A stretch of 64,000 bases of DNA, from NCBI RefSeq assembly GCF_022385335.1, contig NZ_CP092431.1, positions 3,658,001 through 3,722,000 of the forward strand, written 5' to 3'. The notes beneath the pieces are model-generated. The model searched no databases. It had not been told where the DNA came from and worked only from the letters and a program-made list of their open reading frames with translations. The position numbers were made by a program, and so were the translations under genes. Positions 18,887 through 27,817 of the stretch are shown here, in pieces. This DNA comes from Streptomyces deccanensis (lineage in GTDB: Bacteria; Actinomycetota; Actinomycetes; Streptomycetales; Streptomycetaceae). The stretch's first letter is position 1, and the number at the start of each line of letters is the position of its first letter.

Positions 18887-18910
18887 AAACACGAGCAGTC
18901 GCTCGCGTTT
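18887..18910. promoter_or_regulatory. TetR-type operator 1
   Basis: Arms AAACACGAGC and GCTCGCGTTT form a palindrome matching at nine of ten positions, centred at 18898.5 between the divergent MMPL and TetR genes. Confidence 0.72.
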
Positions 18911-18915
18911 CTCCA

Positions 18916-18939
18916 GAATGCGAGCGACCACTCGCGTTT
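18916..18939. promoter_or_regulatory. TetR-type operator 2
   Basis: This is a second, less perfect copy of the same motif (TGCGAGCGACCACTCGCGTT), with its centre 29 bp from operator 1. Both copies share ACTCGCGTTT or GCTCGCGTTT as a direct repeat. Confidence 0.68.
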
Positions 18940-18972
18940 GTCAATCACGTCCGGAAAGCTGGGGATAACCGC

Positions 18973-19701
18973 GTGCCCACCCACCAGGAGAAGGAAGAGC
19001 CCGAACAGCCCCAGAAGGCTGAGCGACTCCGGGACAAGGAGCAGCCGCGCCGCCGCCAGGCCCGCGGCGAACGCCGTATCGCCCAGCTCCTCGACGCCGC
19101 GGCCGCCGTGTTCAGCTCGACCGGGTACACCGCCGCCAGCACCAACGCGATCGCCCGCGAGGCGGGGGTCTCACCGGGCACGCTGTACCAGTTCTTCCCG
19201 AACAAGGAAGCGATCGCGATCGAGCTGGGCGAGCGGCTCATGCGGGAGATGCAGGCGGCGTACGGCGAGGCGCTCGCCCCGGTCGACCCGGCGACCCCGT
19301 TGGAGGAGGCCGTCGCGGCGGCCGTCGACCGTTTCATCGACTTCAACTGCCGGCACCCGGTGTTCTTCGCCCTGATGCACGGTCCGGACGTCCCCGGACG
19401 GATCGCCGAGCAGCACGACGCCCTGCACACGACCCTGGTCGCACGCGTCGAGGCCCTGCTCACCCCCCTCCTGCCCGACGAACCGGCCGCCGCCGTCACC
19501 CGCGTCGCGCGTGTCTGCATCGGCGTCTACATGGCGGGCCTGGAGCTGGTGCTCGCCCACGAGGGCGCCGAACGCGACGCCTACGTACAGGAACTGAAGA
19601 ACGTCGTGCTCCGCTACCTGGAGCCACTCGTGGGCGACAAGCTCGCCGCCGGTCCCGCGAGCGGCACTCCCGCCCCACGCGCCTTGGATTCATACCCCTA
19701 G
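18973..19701 (+). CDS. TetR/AcrR family transcriptional regulator
   Basis: This 242-residue repressor has an N-terminal HTH visible as IAQLLDAAAAVFSSTGYTAA, then TNAIAREAGVSPGTLYQFF and PNKEAIAIELGER, the canonical TetR pattern. The C-terminal ligand domain has a cysteine-containing FIDFNCRHPVFFALM segment. The GTG at 18973 follows GGGGATAACC. Starting further upstream, at 18856, would place coding sequence over both operators, so the shorter form is preferred. It is divergent from MMPL, so autoregulation plus exporter control is likely. Its stop codon lies inside the copper operator of the next operon. Confidence 0.9.
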   Translation: MPTHQEKEEPEQPQKAERLRDKEQPRRRQARGERRIAQLLDAAAAVFSSTGYTAASTNAIAREAGVSPGTLYQFFPNKEAIAIELGERLMREMQAAYGEALAPVDPATPLEEAVAAAVDRFIDFNCRHPVFFALMHGPDVPGRIAEQHDALHTTLVARVEALLTPLLPDEPAAAVTRVARVCIGVYMAGLELVLAHEGAERDAYVQELKNVVLRYLEPLVGDKLAAGPASGTPAPRALDSYP

Positions 19702-19711
19702 GGGGTATAAG
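19692..19711. promoter_or_regulatory. CsoR-like copper operator and -10 box
   Basis: ATACCCCTAGGGGGTAT (19692-19708) is a near-perfect palindrome of the TACCCC/GGGGTA type bound by CsoR copper repressors. It overlaps TATAAG (19706-19711), a good -10 box for the copZ-copA transcript, and the TAG stop of the tetR gene (19699-19701). Confidence 0.82.
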
Positions 19712-19776
19712 ATGGGCGCCATGGAGGGTTACCCGACCCGACATCGCCCCCACACGCCCCGATGAGGAGTAACGAC

Positions 19777-20016
19777 ATGGCCACCGAAACCGACACCCAG
19801 GGCTCCGTCACCGCTGTCTACAAGGTGAGCGGCATGAGCTGCGGGCACTGCGAGGGCGCCGTTTCGGGCGAGATCACCCAGCTCGACGGCGTGTCCTCCG
19901 TGAAGGCCGTCGCCTCCACCGGCGAGGTCACCGTGGTCTCGGCCGCCCCGCTCGACGAGGAGGCCGTGCGCGCCGCCGTCGACGAGGCCGGCTTCGAACT
20001 GGTCGGCAAGGCCTGA
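19777..20016 (+). CDS. copZ: Copper chaperone, heavy-metal-associated domain
   Basis: The 79-residue protein is a single HMA domain with GMSCGHC, whose Cys22 and Cys25 bind Cu(I). It would pass copper to the ATPase encoded next. The ATG at 19777 has GAGGAGT upstream, while an earlier ATG at 19762 lies before that site. It shares the CsoR-like promoter with copA, which starts 34 bp after its stop. Confidence 0.93.
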   Translation: MATETDTQGSVTAVYKVSGMSCGHCEGAVSGEITQLDGVSSVKAVASTGEVTVVSAAPLDEEAVRAAVDEAGFELVGKA

Positions 20017-20050
20017 GACCGGGCACCGCCACGGACGTACGGGCACGGAC

Positions 20051-22333
20051 ATGACGAGCACCACCGCGACAGCCGCCATAGGAGACCCCGTCCACGAGGT
20101 CGAGCTGACCATCGGCGGCATGACCTGCGCCTCCTGCGCGGCCCGCGTCGAGAAGAAGCTCAACCGCCTGGACGGGGTCACCGCCTCCGTCAACTACGCG
20201 ACGGAGAAGGCGAAGGTCACCTACCCCCCGGGGCTGGAGGTCGCCGACCTCATCGCCACCGTGGTGAAGACGGGGTACACGGCCGAGGAGCCACCGCCCC
20301 CGGCCCCCGCACCGACCGAGCACGAAGAGGCCCTCCCCGCGGAGGAGGCGGACCCCGAACTCGCCTCGCTGCGGCAGCGGCTCACCGTCTCGGCCCTGCT
20401 CGCGGCGCCCGTCGTCCTCATGTCCATGGTCCCCGCCCTCCAGTTCGACAACTGGCAGTGGCTCTCGCTGACGCTGGCCGCGCCCGTCGTCGTCTGGGGC
20501 GGGCTGCCCTTCCACCGGGCCGCGTTCACCAACCTCCGGCACGGCGCGGCCACGATGGACACGCTCGTCTCCGTCGGCACGCTGGCCGCCTTCGGCTGGT
20601 CCCTGTGGGCCCTCTTCCTCGGGCACGCCGGCATGCCGGGCATGCGGCACGGCTTCGCGTTCACCGTCTCCCGTACGGCGGGCTCGTCGACGATCTATCT
20701 CGAAGTGGCCGCCGGGGTGGTCGCGTTCATCCTGCTCGGCCGCTATCTGGAGGCCCGCTCCAAGCGCCGCGCCGGTGCCGCGCTCAAGGCGCTGCTGAGG
20801 CTGGGCGCCAAGGACGTCTCGGTGCTGCGGGAGGGGCGGGAGGTACGGATCCCGGTCGGGCGGCTGGCGGTGGGCGACCGTTTCGTCGTACGCCCCGGGG
20901 AGAAGTTCGCCACCGACGGCACCGTCGTGGAGGGCGCCTCCGCCGTCGACGCGTCGATGCTGACCGGTGAGTCGGTGCCGGTGGACGTGACCGTCGGGGA
21001 CGCCGTCACCGGCGCGACCGTGAACGCCGGCGGCCGGCTGGTCGTCGAGGCGACCCGGATCGGCGCGGACACCCAGCTGGCGCGGATGGCGCGGCTGGTG
21101 GAGGACGCGCAGAACGGCAAGGCGGAGGTGCAGCGGCTCGCCGACCGGATCTCAGCCGTGTTCGTCCCGGTCGTCCTCCTGATCGCGGTCGCCACCTTCG
21201 GCGCCTGGCTCGGTGCCACGGGCGACACCACCGCCGCGTTCACGGCTGCCGTGGCGGTGCTGATCATCGCCTGCCCGTGCGCGCTCGGCCTCGCCACGCC
21301 GACCGCCCTGCTGGTCGGCACCGGGCGCGGCGCCCAGCTCGGCATCCTCATCAAGGGCCCCGAGGTCCTGGAGTCCACCCGCCGCGTCGACACCGTCGTC
21401 CTGGACAAGACGGGCACCGTCACCACCGGCCGGATGACGCTGCAGGGGGTGTACGTCGCCGGGGACGCCCACGCGGGCATCGGTGAGCTCGGCGAGACGG
21501 ACGTCCTGCGTCTCGCCGGCGCCGTCGAACACGCCTCCGAGCATCCGGTGGGCCGGGCGATCGCCGCGGGCGCCGAGGAGCGGGTGGGCACACTGCCGCC
21601 CGTCGAGCGCTTCGAGAACCTGCCCGGAAGGGGCGTACGCGGCCTCGTGGCGGGCCACGACGTCCGGGTGGGCCGGTTCCTCGACGAGCCGCTCCCCGAG
21701 GCCCTGAAGGGCGCGAAGGAGGCCGCCGAGAACGAGGGGCACACGGCGGTCGTCGTCCTCCGCGACGGCGTGGCACTCGGTGTCGTCACCGTCGCCGACG
21801 CGATCAAGGAGACCAGCGCCGAGGCGGTACGGCGGCTGCGGGCGCTCGGGCTCACCCCGATGCTGCTGACCGGGGACAACGAGCGGGTGGCCCGGACCGT
21901 GGCCGCGGCGGTCGGCGTCTCCCCCGAGCACGTGATCGCCGAGGTGCTGCCCGAGGACAAGGTCGACGTGGTCCTAAAGCTCCAGCGCGAGGGCCGTACG
22001 GTCGCGATGGTCGGCGACGGGGTCAACGACGCCGCCGCGCTGGCCGTGGCCGATCTGGGGCTGGCCCTGGGCACGGGGACGGACGCGGCGATCGAGGCGG
22101 GCGATCTGACGCTGGTGCGCGGGGACCTGCGGGTGGCCGCCGACGCCATCCGGCTGTCGCGGCGGACCCTGTCCACGATCAAGGGCAATCTGGCCTGGGC
22201 CTTCGGATACAACGTGGCCGCGTTGCCGCTGGCCGCCGCCGGATTGCTCAACCCGATGATCGCGGGGGCGGCTATGGCCTTTTCGTCCGTTTTCGTGGTA
22301 ACGAACAGCTTGCGACTCAGGACATTTTCGTGA
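20051..22333 (+). CDS. copA: Cu(I)-translocating P-type ATPase
   Basis: This 760-residue P1B-type ATPase exports copper. One N-terminal HMA domain carries GMTCASC (about residues 24-30), and a Gly/Met/His-rich loop ([10 protein letters not shown]) lies near the first helices. The metal-selective membrane motif CPC is at about residues 408-410. The phosphorylation motif DKTGT is near 452, and the hinge [10 protein letters not shown] and closing [11 protein letters not shown] segment are present. All core motifs are intact. It is co-transcribed with copZ under the CsoR-like operator. Confidence 0.96.
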   Translation: MTSTTATAAIGDPVHEVELTIGGMTCASCAARVEKKLNRLDGVTASVNYATEKAKVTYPPGLEVADLIATVVKTGYTAEEPPPPAPAPTEHEEALPAEEADPELASLRQRLTVSALLAAPVVLMSMVPALQFDNWQWLSLTLAAPVVVWGGLPFHRAAFTNLRHGAATMDTLVSVGTLAAFGWSLWALFLGHAGMPGMRHGFAFTVSRTAGSSTIYLEVAAGVVAFILLGRYLEARSKRRAGAALKALLRLGAKDVSVLREGREVRIPVGRLAVGDRFVVRPGEKFATDGTVVEGASAVDASMLTGESVPVDVTVGDAVTGATVNAGGRLVVEATRIGADTQLARMARLVEDAQNGKAEVQRLADRISAVFVPVVLLIAVATFGAWLGATGDTTAAFTAAVAVLIIACPCALGLATPTALLVGTGRGAQLGILIKGPEVLESTRRVDTVVLDKTGTVTTGRMTLQGVYVAGDAHAGIGELGETDVLRLAGAVEHASEHPVGRAIAAGAEERVGTLPPVERFENLPGRGVRGLVAGHDVRVGRFLDEPLPEALKGAKEAAENEGHTAVVVLRDGVALGVVTVADAIKETSAEAVRRLRALGLTPMLLTGDNERVARTVAAAVGVSPEHVIAEVLPEDKVDVVLKLQREGRTVAMVGDGVNDAAALAVADLGLALGTGTDAAIEAGDLTLVRGDLRVAADAIRLSRRTLSTIKGNLAWAFGYNVAALPLAAAGLLNPMIAGAAMAFSSVFVVTNSLRLRTFS

Positions 22334-22435
22334 CCGCCGGGCAAAAGTCCCTCTAGAGTCCGGAAGCAGCACCACATAAGCTCTTCACAAGGCTCGCGCA
22401 TCATCCTTACGCTGGGACCTCGATCACCGATTTGG

Positions 22436-22471
22436 GTCTCTTGCGCATCTTCAGGACATTTCGCAAGAGAC
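22436..22471. promoter_or_regulatory. 10-bp inverted repeat after copA
   Basis: GTCTCTTGCG (22436-22445) and CGCAAGAGAC (22462-22471) are exact reverse complements with a 16-base loop. It may terminate copA transcription or act as an operator for what follows; no T-run is present. Confidence 0.5.
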
Positions 22472-22486
22472 GCAGATCACAGTGGA

Positions 22487-22555
22487 GTGAACGTAACCAC
22501 CGAAGGGGTTCGTGAGTCTAAGTTGGCGATGTCAGAAGCGTCTTGGGGGGCGTGA
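22487..22555 (+). CDS. Possible 22-residue small ORF
   Basis: A GTG start preceded by AGTGGA opens a short frame reading VNVTTEGVRESKLAMSEASW and ending two residues later at TGA. The composition is protein-like rather than GC-shadow-like, but the reading frame is short and no homologue is recognised. It could be a leader peptide or part of the RNA region. Low confidence. Confidence 0.25.
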   Translation: MNVTTEGVRESKLAMSEASWGA

Positions 22556-22689
22556 CTGGCATCTGGGGATGTCTTGGGGGACGTTCCCGGAATTGCGTTG
22601 CCGGGGCACGTGCACCGGGGAGCTTTGAGCGGCCCTCCCGTACGTACGCGTCCCGGCAGACCGCACACCGCGGCACAACAGACACATAG

Positions 22690-22856
22690 AGGTAGGACGA
22701 CGAGCTCCGCTCGTCGAGCTCAGCGAATTCAGGCGCTGTGCCCACCAGACGCCCGGCCGGATCCCGTGGGGGGAATCCGCACCGGGACATGGGAAGGCGC
22801 CCTGCTCGCCGGCCCGTGGGGGGACCAGCGTTGCAGGGCGCCTTCTCGCTTTTTTT
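22690..22856 (+). ncRNA. Probable small RNA upstream of citrate synthase
   Basis: The stretch begins with a hairpin GACGAGC-TCC-GCTCGTC, carries two identical 12-mers CCCGTGGGGGGA (22763-22774 and 22813-22824), and ends in a textbook intrinsic terminator. Strong T-tracts are rare at protein genes in this GC range and typical of abundant small RNAs. An intergenic RNA next to citrate synthase has been reported in S. coelicolor (named scr2736, from memory), and this may be its counterpart. The 5' end is a guess, because no promoter is clear. Confidence 0.5.
22793..22856 (+). terminator. Intrinsic terminator with 13-bp stem and T7 tract
   Basis: GAAGGCGCCCTGC (22793-22805) pairs perfectly with GCAGGGCGCCTTC (22833-22845). 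A run of seven T at 22850-22856 follows. The 27-base loop contains the second CCCGTGGGGGGA copy. Confidence 0.85.
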
Positions 22857-22885
22857 GAGGCTCGGTTCGCCTCCGGGGCGCTTGT

Positions 22886-22997
22886 GCCTGTGTCGAGACG
22901 GCGAACGTGCTCGGCCCTCCTTCGTCGGGCGCTGCGCGCTCCCCCACTCTCGGCTTCGCTCGAGCGGGAGGTGCCCCCATGCCGTCTCGACACAGGC
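22886..22997. repeat. 112-bp element with 17-bp terminal inverted repeats
   Basis: GCCTGTGTCGAGACGGC (22886-22902) and its exact reverse complement (22981-22997) flank 78 bp. That interior includes the hairpin-forming stretch CCCCCACTCTCGGCTTCGCT and GGGAGGTGCCCCC, which resembles a common Streptomyces intergenic repeat. Pairing extends outward imperfectly through GGGGCGC. It could be a small MITE-like or hairpin element. Confidence 0.65.
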
Positions 22998-23052
22998 GCG
23001 CCCCTTCGGCTCACTCGCCGTAGGGCGCCCCCCGTCTCAGCGGGCAAGCAGT

Positions 23053-23084
23053 GGGCCCGTACGGACGGCTCTCCGTACGGGCCC
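23053..23084 (-). terminator. Terminator downstream of citrate synthase
   Basis: GGGCCCGTACGG (23053-23064) and CCGTACGGGCCC (23073-23084) form a 12-bp perfect stem with an 8-base loop, 21 bp beyond the stop of the leftward citrate synthase gene. Confidence 0.8.
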
Positions 23085-23104
23085 CTCTGCTACAAGTACT
23101 CGGC

Positions 23105-24394
<1,290 letters not shown>

Positions 24395-24652
24395 GTCATC
24401 CCTCACCGACGTAGTGCCTCTTCTTCGAGGTGCCCTGACTGTCTCTACCATCCCCCAATTGGCTCTGGAGAGTGCACTCGGGGTCGACCATCGGGCCCAT
24501 CGGCGGCACTCAGTGCCGCCAACTTGCTCATCCTGCCCCTTCCGTCCGACATCTGGAAGGGCTGTGTGACCTTTACGACTCGTTTGATCGATCAAATTTC
24601 ACTCACGGGTCACCGGAACCGCGCGAGAGGTTCCCCCGCAGGCGGCCCATGA
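24395..24652. promoter_or_regulatory. Citrate synthase upstream region with 14-bp palindrome
   Basis: This 258-bp leader contains TTTGATCGATCAAA (24584-24597), a perfect 14-bp palindrome about 190 bp before the start codon and an AT-rich island in its surroundings. It may be an operator. I could not fix a -35/-10 pair with certainty. Confidence 0.5.
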
Positions 24653-26911
24653 CTACAAAACCCGTGGTGCGAGGCGGAAGTCGAGAGCCGTGCACCGCCG
24701 GCCCGCCGAGACCGTCCGGACCGCCTGCCCTATCGCCTTGCGGGAGCCGACGAGGACGACCAGCTTCTTCGCCCTGGTCACCGCCGTGTAGAGGAGGTTG
24801 CGCTGGAGCATCATCCACGCTCCGGTGGTGACCGGGATCACCACGGCCGGGTACTCGCTGCCCTGGGACCGGTGGATCGTCACCGCGTAGGCGTGCGCCA
24901 GCTCGTCCAGTTCGTCGAACTCGTAGCCCACCTCCTCGTCCTCGTCGGTGAGGACCGTCAGCCGCTGGTCGACCGGGTCGAGCGCGGTGACCACGCCGAC
25001 GGTGCCGTTGAAGACTCCGTTCTCGCCCTTCTCGTAATTGTTGCGAATCTGGGTGACCTTGTCGCCGACGCGGAAGACCCGGCCGCCGAACCGCTTCTCG
25101 GGCAGGTCGGGGCGGGCGGGGGTGATGGCCTGCTGGAGCAGTCCGTTGAGGTTGCCCGCGCCCGCCGGGCCCCGGTGCATCGGCGCCAGCACCTGGACGT
25201 CCCGGCGCGGGTCGAGCCCGAACCTGGCGGGAATGCGACGGGCCGCGACGTCCACGGTGAGCCGCCCCGCCTCCTCCGTGTCGTCCTCGACGAAGAGGAA
25301 GAAGTCCTTCATGCCGTCGGTGACCGGATGCTGCCCGGAGTTGATCCGGTGCGCGTTGGTCACCACACCGGACTGCTGGGCCTGGCGGAAGACCTTGGTG
25401 AGGCGGACGGCGGGGACGGGGCTGCCGTCCGCCAGCAGGTCGCGCAGGACCTCGCCCGCGCCGACGCTGGGGAGCTGGTCGACGTCGCCGACGAAGAGCA
25501 GGTGGGCGCCCGGGGGCACCGCCTTCACCAGCTTGTTGGCGAGGAGGAGGTCCAGCATGGAGGCCTCGTCGACGACCACCAGGTCGGCGTCCAGCGGGCG
25601 GTCCTTGTCGTAGGCCGCGTCGCCGCCGGGCTTCAGCTCCAGCAGGCGGTGGACGGTGGAGGCCTCGGCGCCGGTCAGCTCGGCGAGGCGCTTGGCGGCC
25701 CGGCCGGTGGGCGCGGCCAGCACGACCTTCGCCTTCTTGGCGCGGGCCAGCTCCACGATCGAGCGGACCGTGAAGGACTTGCCGCATCCCGGGCCGCCGG
25801 TCAGCACGGCCACCTTCTCGGTCAGCGCGAGGCGTACGGCGGCCTCCTGCTCGGGGGCCAACTCCGCGCCCGTACGCCCCTTCAGCCACGTCAGTGCCTT
25901 GTCCCAGGCGACGTCGTGGAAGCCGGGCATGCGGTCGGCGTCGGTGCGCAGGAGGCGCAACAGCTGGGCGGAGAGGGAGAGTTCGGCGCGGTGGAAGGGG
26001 ACGAGGTAGATGGCGGTGACCGGGTCGCCACCGTCCTGCCCGGGTACCTTCTCGCGTACGACGCCGGGCTCGCCCGAGTCCTCGTCCGGCAGGGCGAGTT
26101 CGGCCAGGCACTCGATGACCAGGCCCGTGTCGACCTGGAGGAGCTTGACCGCGTCGGCGATCAGACGCTCCTCCGGGAGGTAGCAGTTGCCCTGGTCGGT
26201 TGCCTGCGACAGGGCGTACTGCAGGCCCGCCTTGACGCGCTCCGGGCTGTCGTGGGGGATGCCGACGGACTGGGCGATCTTGTCGGCGGTGAGGAAGCCG
26301 ATGCCCCAGACGTCGGCGGCGAGCCGGTACGGCTGGTTCTTCACGACCCCGATCGAGGCGTCGCCGTACTTCTTGTAGATACGGACCGCGATGGACGTGG
26401 ACACCTCGACGGTCTGGAGGAAGAGCATGACTTCCTTGATCGCCTTCTGTTCCTCCCAGGCGTCGGCGATCTTCTTGGTGCGCTTGGGGCCGAGACCGGG
26501 GACCTCGATGAGGCGCTTCGGCTCCTCCTCGATGATCTGCAGGGTGTCCAGGCCGAAGTGCTGGGTGATGCGGTCGGCGAAGATCGGGCCGATGCCCTTG
26601 ACCAGACCGGAGCCGAGGTAGCGGCGGATGCCCTGGACGGTGGCCGGGAGGACGGTCGTGTAGTTCTCGACGGTGAATTGTTTGCCGTATTGGGGGTGGG
26701 AGCCCCAACGGCCCTCCATGCGCAGGGATTCGCCGACCTGTGCGCCGAGCAGCGCGCCGACGACGGTCAGGAGATCGCCGCCGCCCCGGCCGGTGTCCAC
26801 GCGCGCGACCGTGTAGCCGTTGTCCTCGTTGGCGTACGTGATGCGTTCCAGGACGCCTTCGAGTACGGCGAGACGTCGTTCGCCCGGGGGATTTCCCGCC
26901 TGTTGAGCCAT
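24653..26911 (-). CDS. RecD2-like ATP-dependent DNA helicase
   Basis: This 752-residue SF1B helicase resembles stand-alone RecD2 proteins rather than the RecBCD subunit. The N-terminal region carries helix-hairpin-helix-like repeats (GIRRYLGSGLVKGIGPIFAD and IEVPGLGPKRTKKIADAW). The ATPase core has Walker A GGPGCGKSFTV near residue 372, motif II VVDEASMLDLLL and a late motif VTIHRSQGSEYPAVVIPV followed by LLYTAVTRAKKLVVLVG. It would unwind DNA 5' to 3'. The ATG at 26911 (MAQQAGNPPGERRL) is chosen over upstream in-frame codons because homology-like sequence begins there. Confidence 0.9.
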   Translation of the reverse strand: MAQQAGNPPGERRLAVLEGVLERITYANEDNGYTVARVDTGRGGGDLLTVVGALLGAQVGESLRMEGRWGSHPQYGKQFTVENYTTVLPATVQGIRRYLGSGLVKGIGPIFADRITQHFGLDTLQIIEEEPKRLIEVPGLGPKRTKKIADAWEEQKAIKEVMLFLQTVEVSTSIAVRIYKKYGDASIGVVKNQPYRLAADVWGIGFLTADKIAQSVGIPHDSPERVKAGLQYALSQATDQGNCYLPEERLIADAVKLLQVDTGLVIECLAELALPDEDSGEPGVVREKVPGQDGGDPVTAIYLVPFHRAELSLSAQLLRLLRTDADRMPGFHDVAWDKALTWLKGRTGAELAPEQEAAVRLALTEKVAVLTGGPGCGKSFTVRSIVELARAKKAKVVLAAPTGRAAKRLAELTGAEASTVHRLLELKPGGDAAYDKDRPLDADLVVVDEASMLDLLLANKLVKAVPPGAHLLFVGDVDQLPSVGAGEVLRDLLADGSPVPAVRLTKVFRQAQQSGVVTNAHRINSGQHPVTDGMKDFFLFVEDDTEEAGRLTVDVAARRIPARFGLDPRRDVQVLAPMHRGPAGAGNLNGLLQQAITPARPDLPEKRFGGRVFRVGDKVTQIRNNYEKGENGVFNGTVGVVTALDPVDQRLTVLTDEDEEVGYEFDELDELAHAYAVTIHRSQGSEYPAVVIPVTTGAWMMLQRNLLYTAVTRAKKLVVLVGSRKAIGQAVRTVSAGRRCTALDFRLAPRVL

Positions 26912-27102
26912 GATCCGACGGTACCGGGGAGGTGTGACAGGGGCGGTGGAACGTGAGGTCACGGGTGAGCGTCTGAAGTGGTGGCTGGGAGATGTTGACG
27001 AAAGGCCCTCGTAGTCCGAAGAGATGCTAATGTCACTGATCGCATTCATTTGGTCTCAGGCAGTGAAGTCGGCTGCCGCGGCCGTCGATCACAGGAGCCG
27101 AC

Positions 27103-27663
27103 TTGACGCCTCGTAAGCGAACCGGCCGGTGCGCCACCCTCCTGGTGACGGCCGCGTTGGTGACCGGAGCGCTCACCGGGTGCCAGCCCCTCGCGGAGGC
27201 CGCTTCCGCCACGTGCGAGGACACCGGGAGCCGCGTCGACGAGCTGAAGGCGTACGACGTCCTCGAATCCCGGCCCCCGGGGACGATCGTGCCCAAGGGC
27301 TTCAAGGACCTCGAGGCCGGCTGCTGGGAGGACAGCGGCGAAGCCTGGCTGTACGCCGACCGCACCTACGTCTTCCCCGGCGAGAAGGCCGAAGTGATCC
27401 AGTACTACCGGGCCGCGGCGGAGCGCGAGGGGTGGAAGCTGTCCCGGAGCACGCGACAGGCCCTGGAGAAGGACCCGTCGGCGAGCCTGTGCTTCACCCG
27501 CGGCGGGACGGACGACGCGACGACGCTCGACGTCTACTTCCTGACCAAGGAGATCCTCGACGCCGAAGAGACCGAGACCGGGCCCGAGTTCGCGTCCGGG
27601 TTCGGCTACCGGGTGTCCGTCGGCGCCACGGCCGACGGCTCGCCGAACAGTTGCTCGGACTGA
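27103..27663 (+). CDS. Putative lipoprotein, unknown function
   Basis: This 186-residue protein starts at a TTG preceded by AGGAG. The N-terminus MTPRKRTGRCATLLVTAAL runs into the lipobox ALTGC, so it is probably anchored to the outer face of the membrane. Four cysteines remain after the anchor, perhaps in disulfides. No catalytic motif is visible. Segments such as EDSGEAWLYADRTYVFPGEK and VIQYYRAAAEREGWKL suggest a small globular mixed alpha/beta domain seen in other actinobacterial lipoproteins. It is divergent from the helicase and lies just before the RHS protein gene, but a functional link is unproven. Confidence 0.75.
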   Translation: MTPRKRTGRCATLLVTAALVTGALTGCQPLAEAASATCEDTGSRVDELKAYDVLESRPPGTIVPKGFKDLEAGCWEDSGEAWLYADRTYVFPGEKAEVIQYYRAAAEREGWKLSRSTRQALEKDPSASLCFTRGGTDDATTLDVYFLTKEILDAEETETGPEFASGFGYRVSVGATADGSPNSCSD

Positions 27664-27817
27664 GGTAGCCGCCGACCGGCAGGCAGGTCACTCATCGCTT
27701 CCAGCCAACTTTGGCCGGAAGCGAGCGCTTGGCATGCAACGGATTGACTTCTGTAAGGGCCTTATGAAGATCTTCAGGTCCTTGCGGGAAGAACCCGCAC
27801 CGTTGCAAGGAGTAGGC

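Larger units (their letters stand above)
22334..23104. other. Gene-poor 771-bp region between copA and citrate synthase
   Basis: No convincing long coding sequence lies here. From left to right it contains a 10-bp inverted repeat (22436-22445 with 22462-22471), a possible 22-codon ORF (22487-22555), a probable small RNA ending in a strong T-rich terminator (to 22856), a 112-bp element bounded by 17-bp inverted repeats (22886-22997), and the citrate synthase terminator (23053-23084). Confidence 0.75.

Noticed and set aside
16406..18931. Long minus-strand frame overlapping the MMPL gene
   Set aside because: Its translation is Arg/Pro/Gly-rich with no membrane helices; the MMPL frame has all expected helices.
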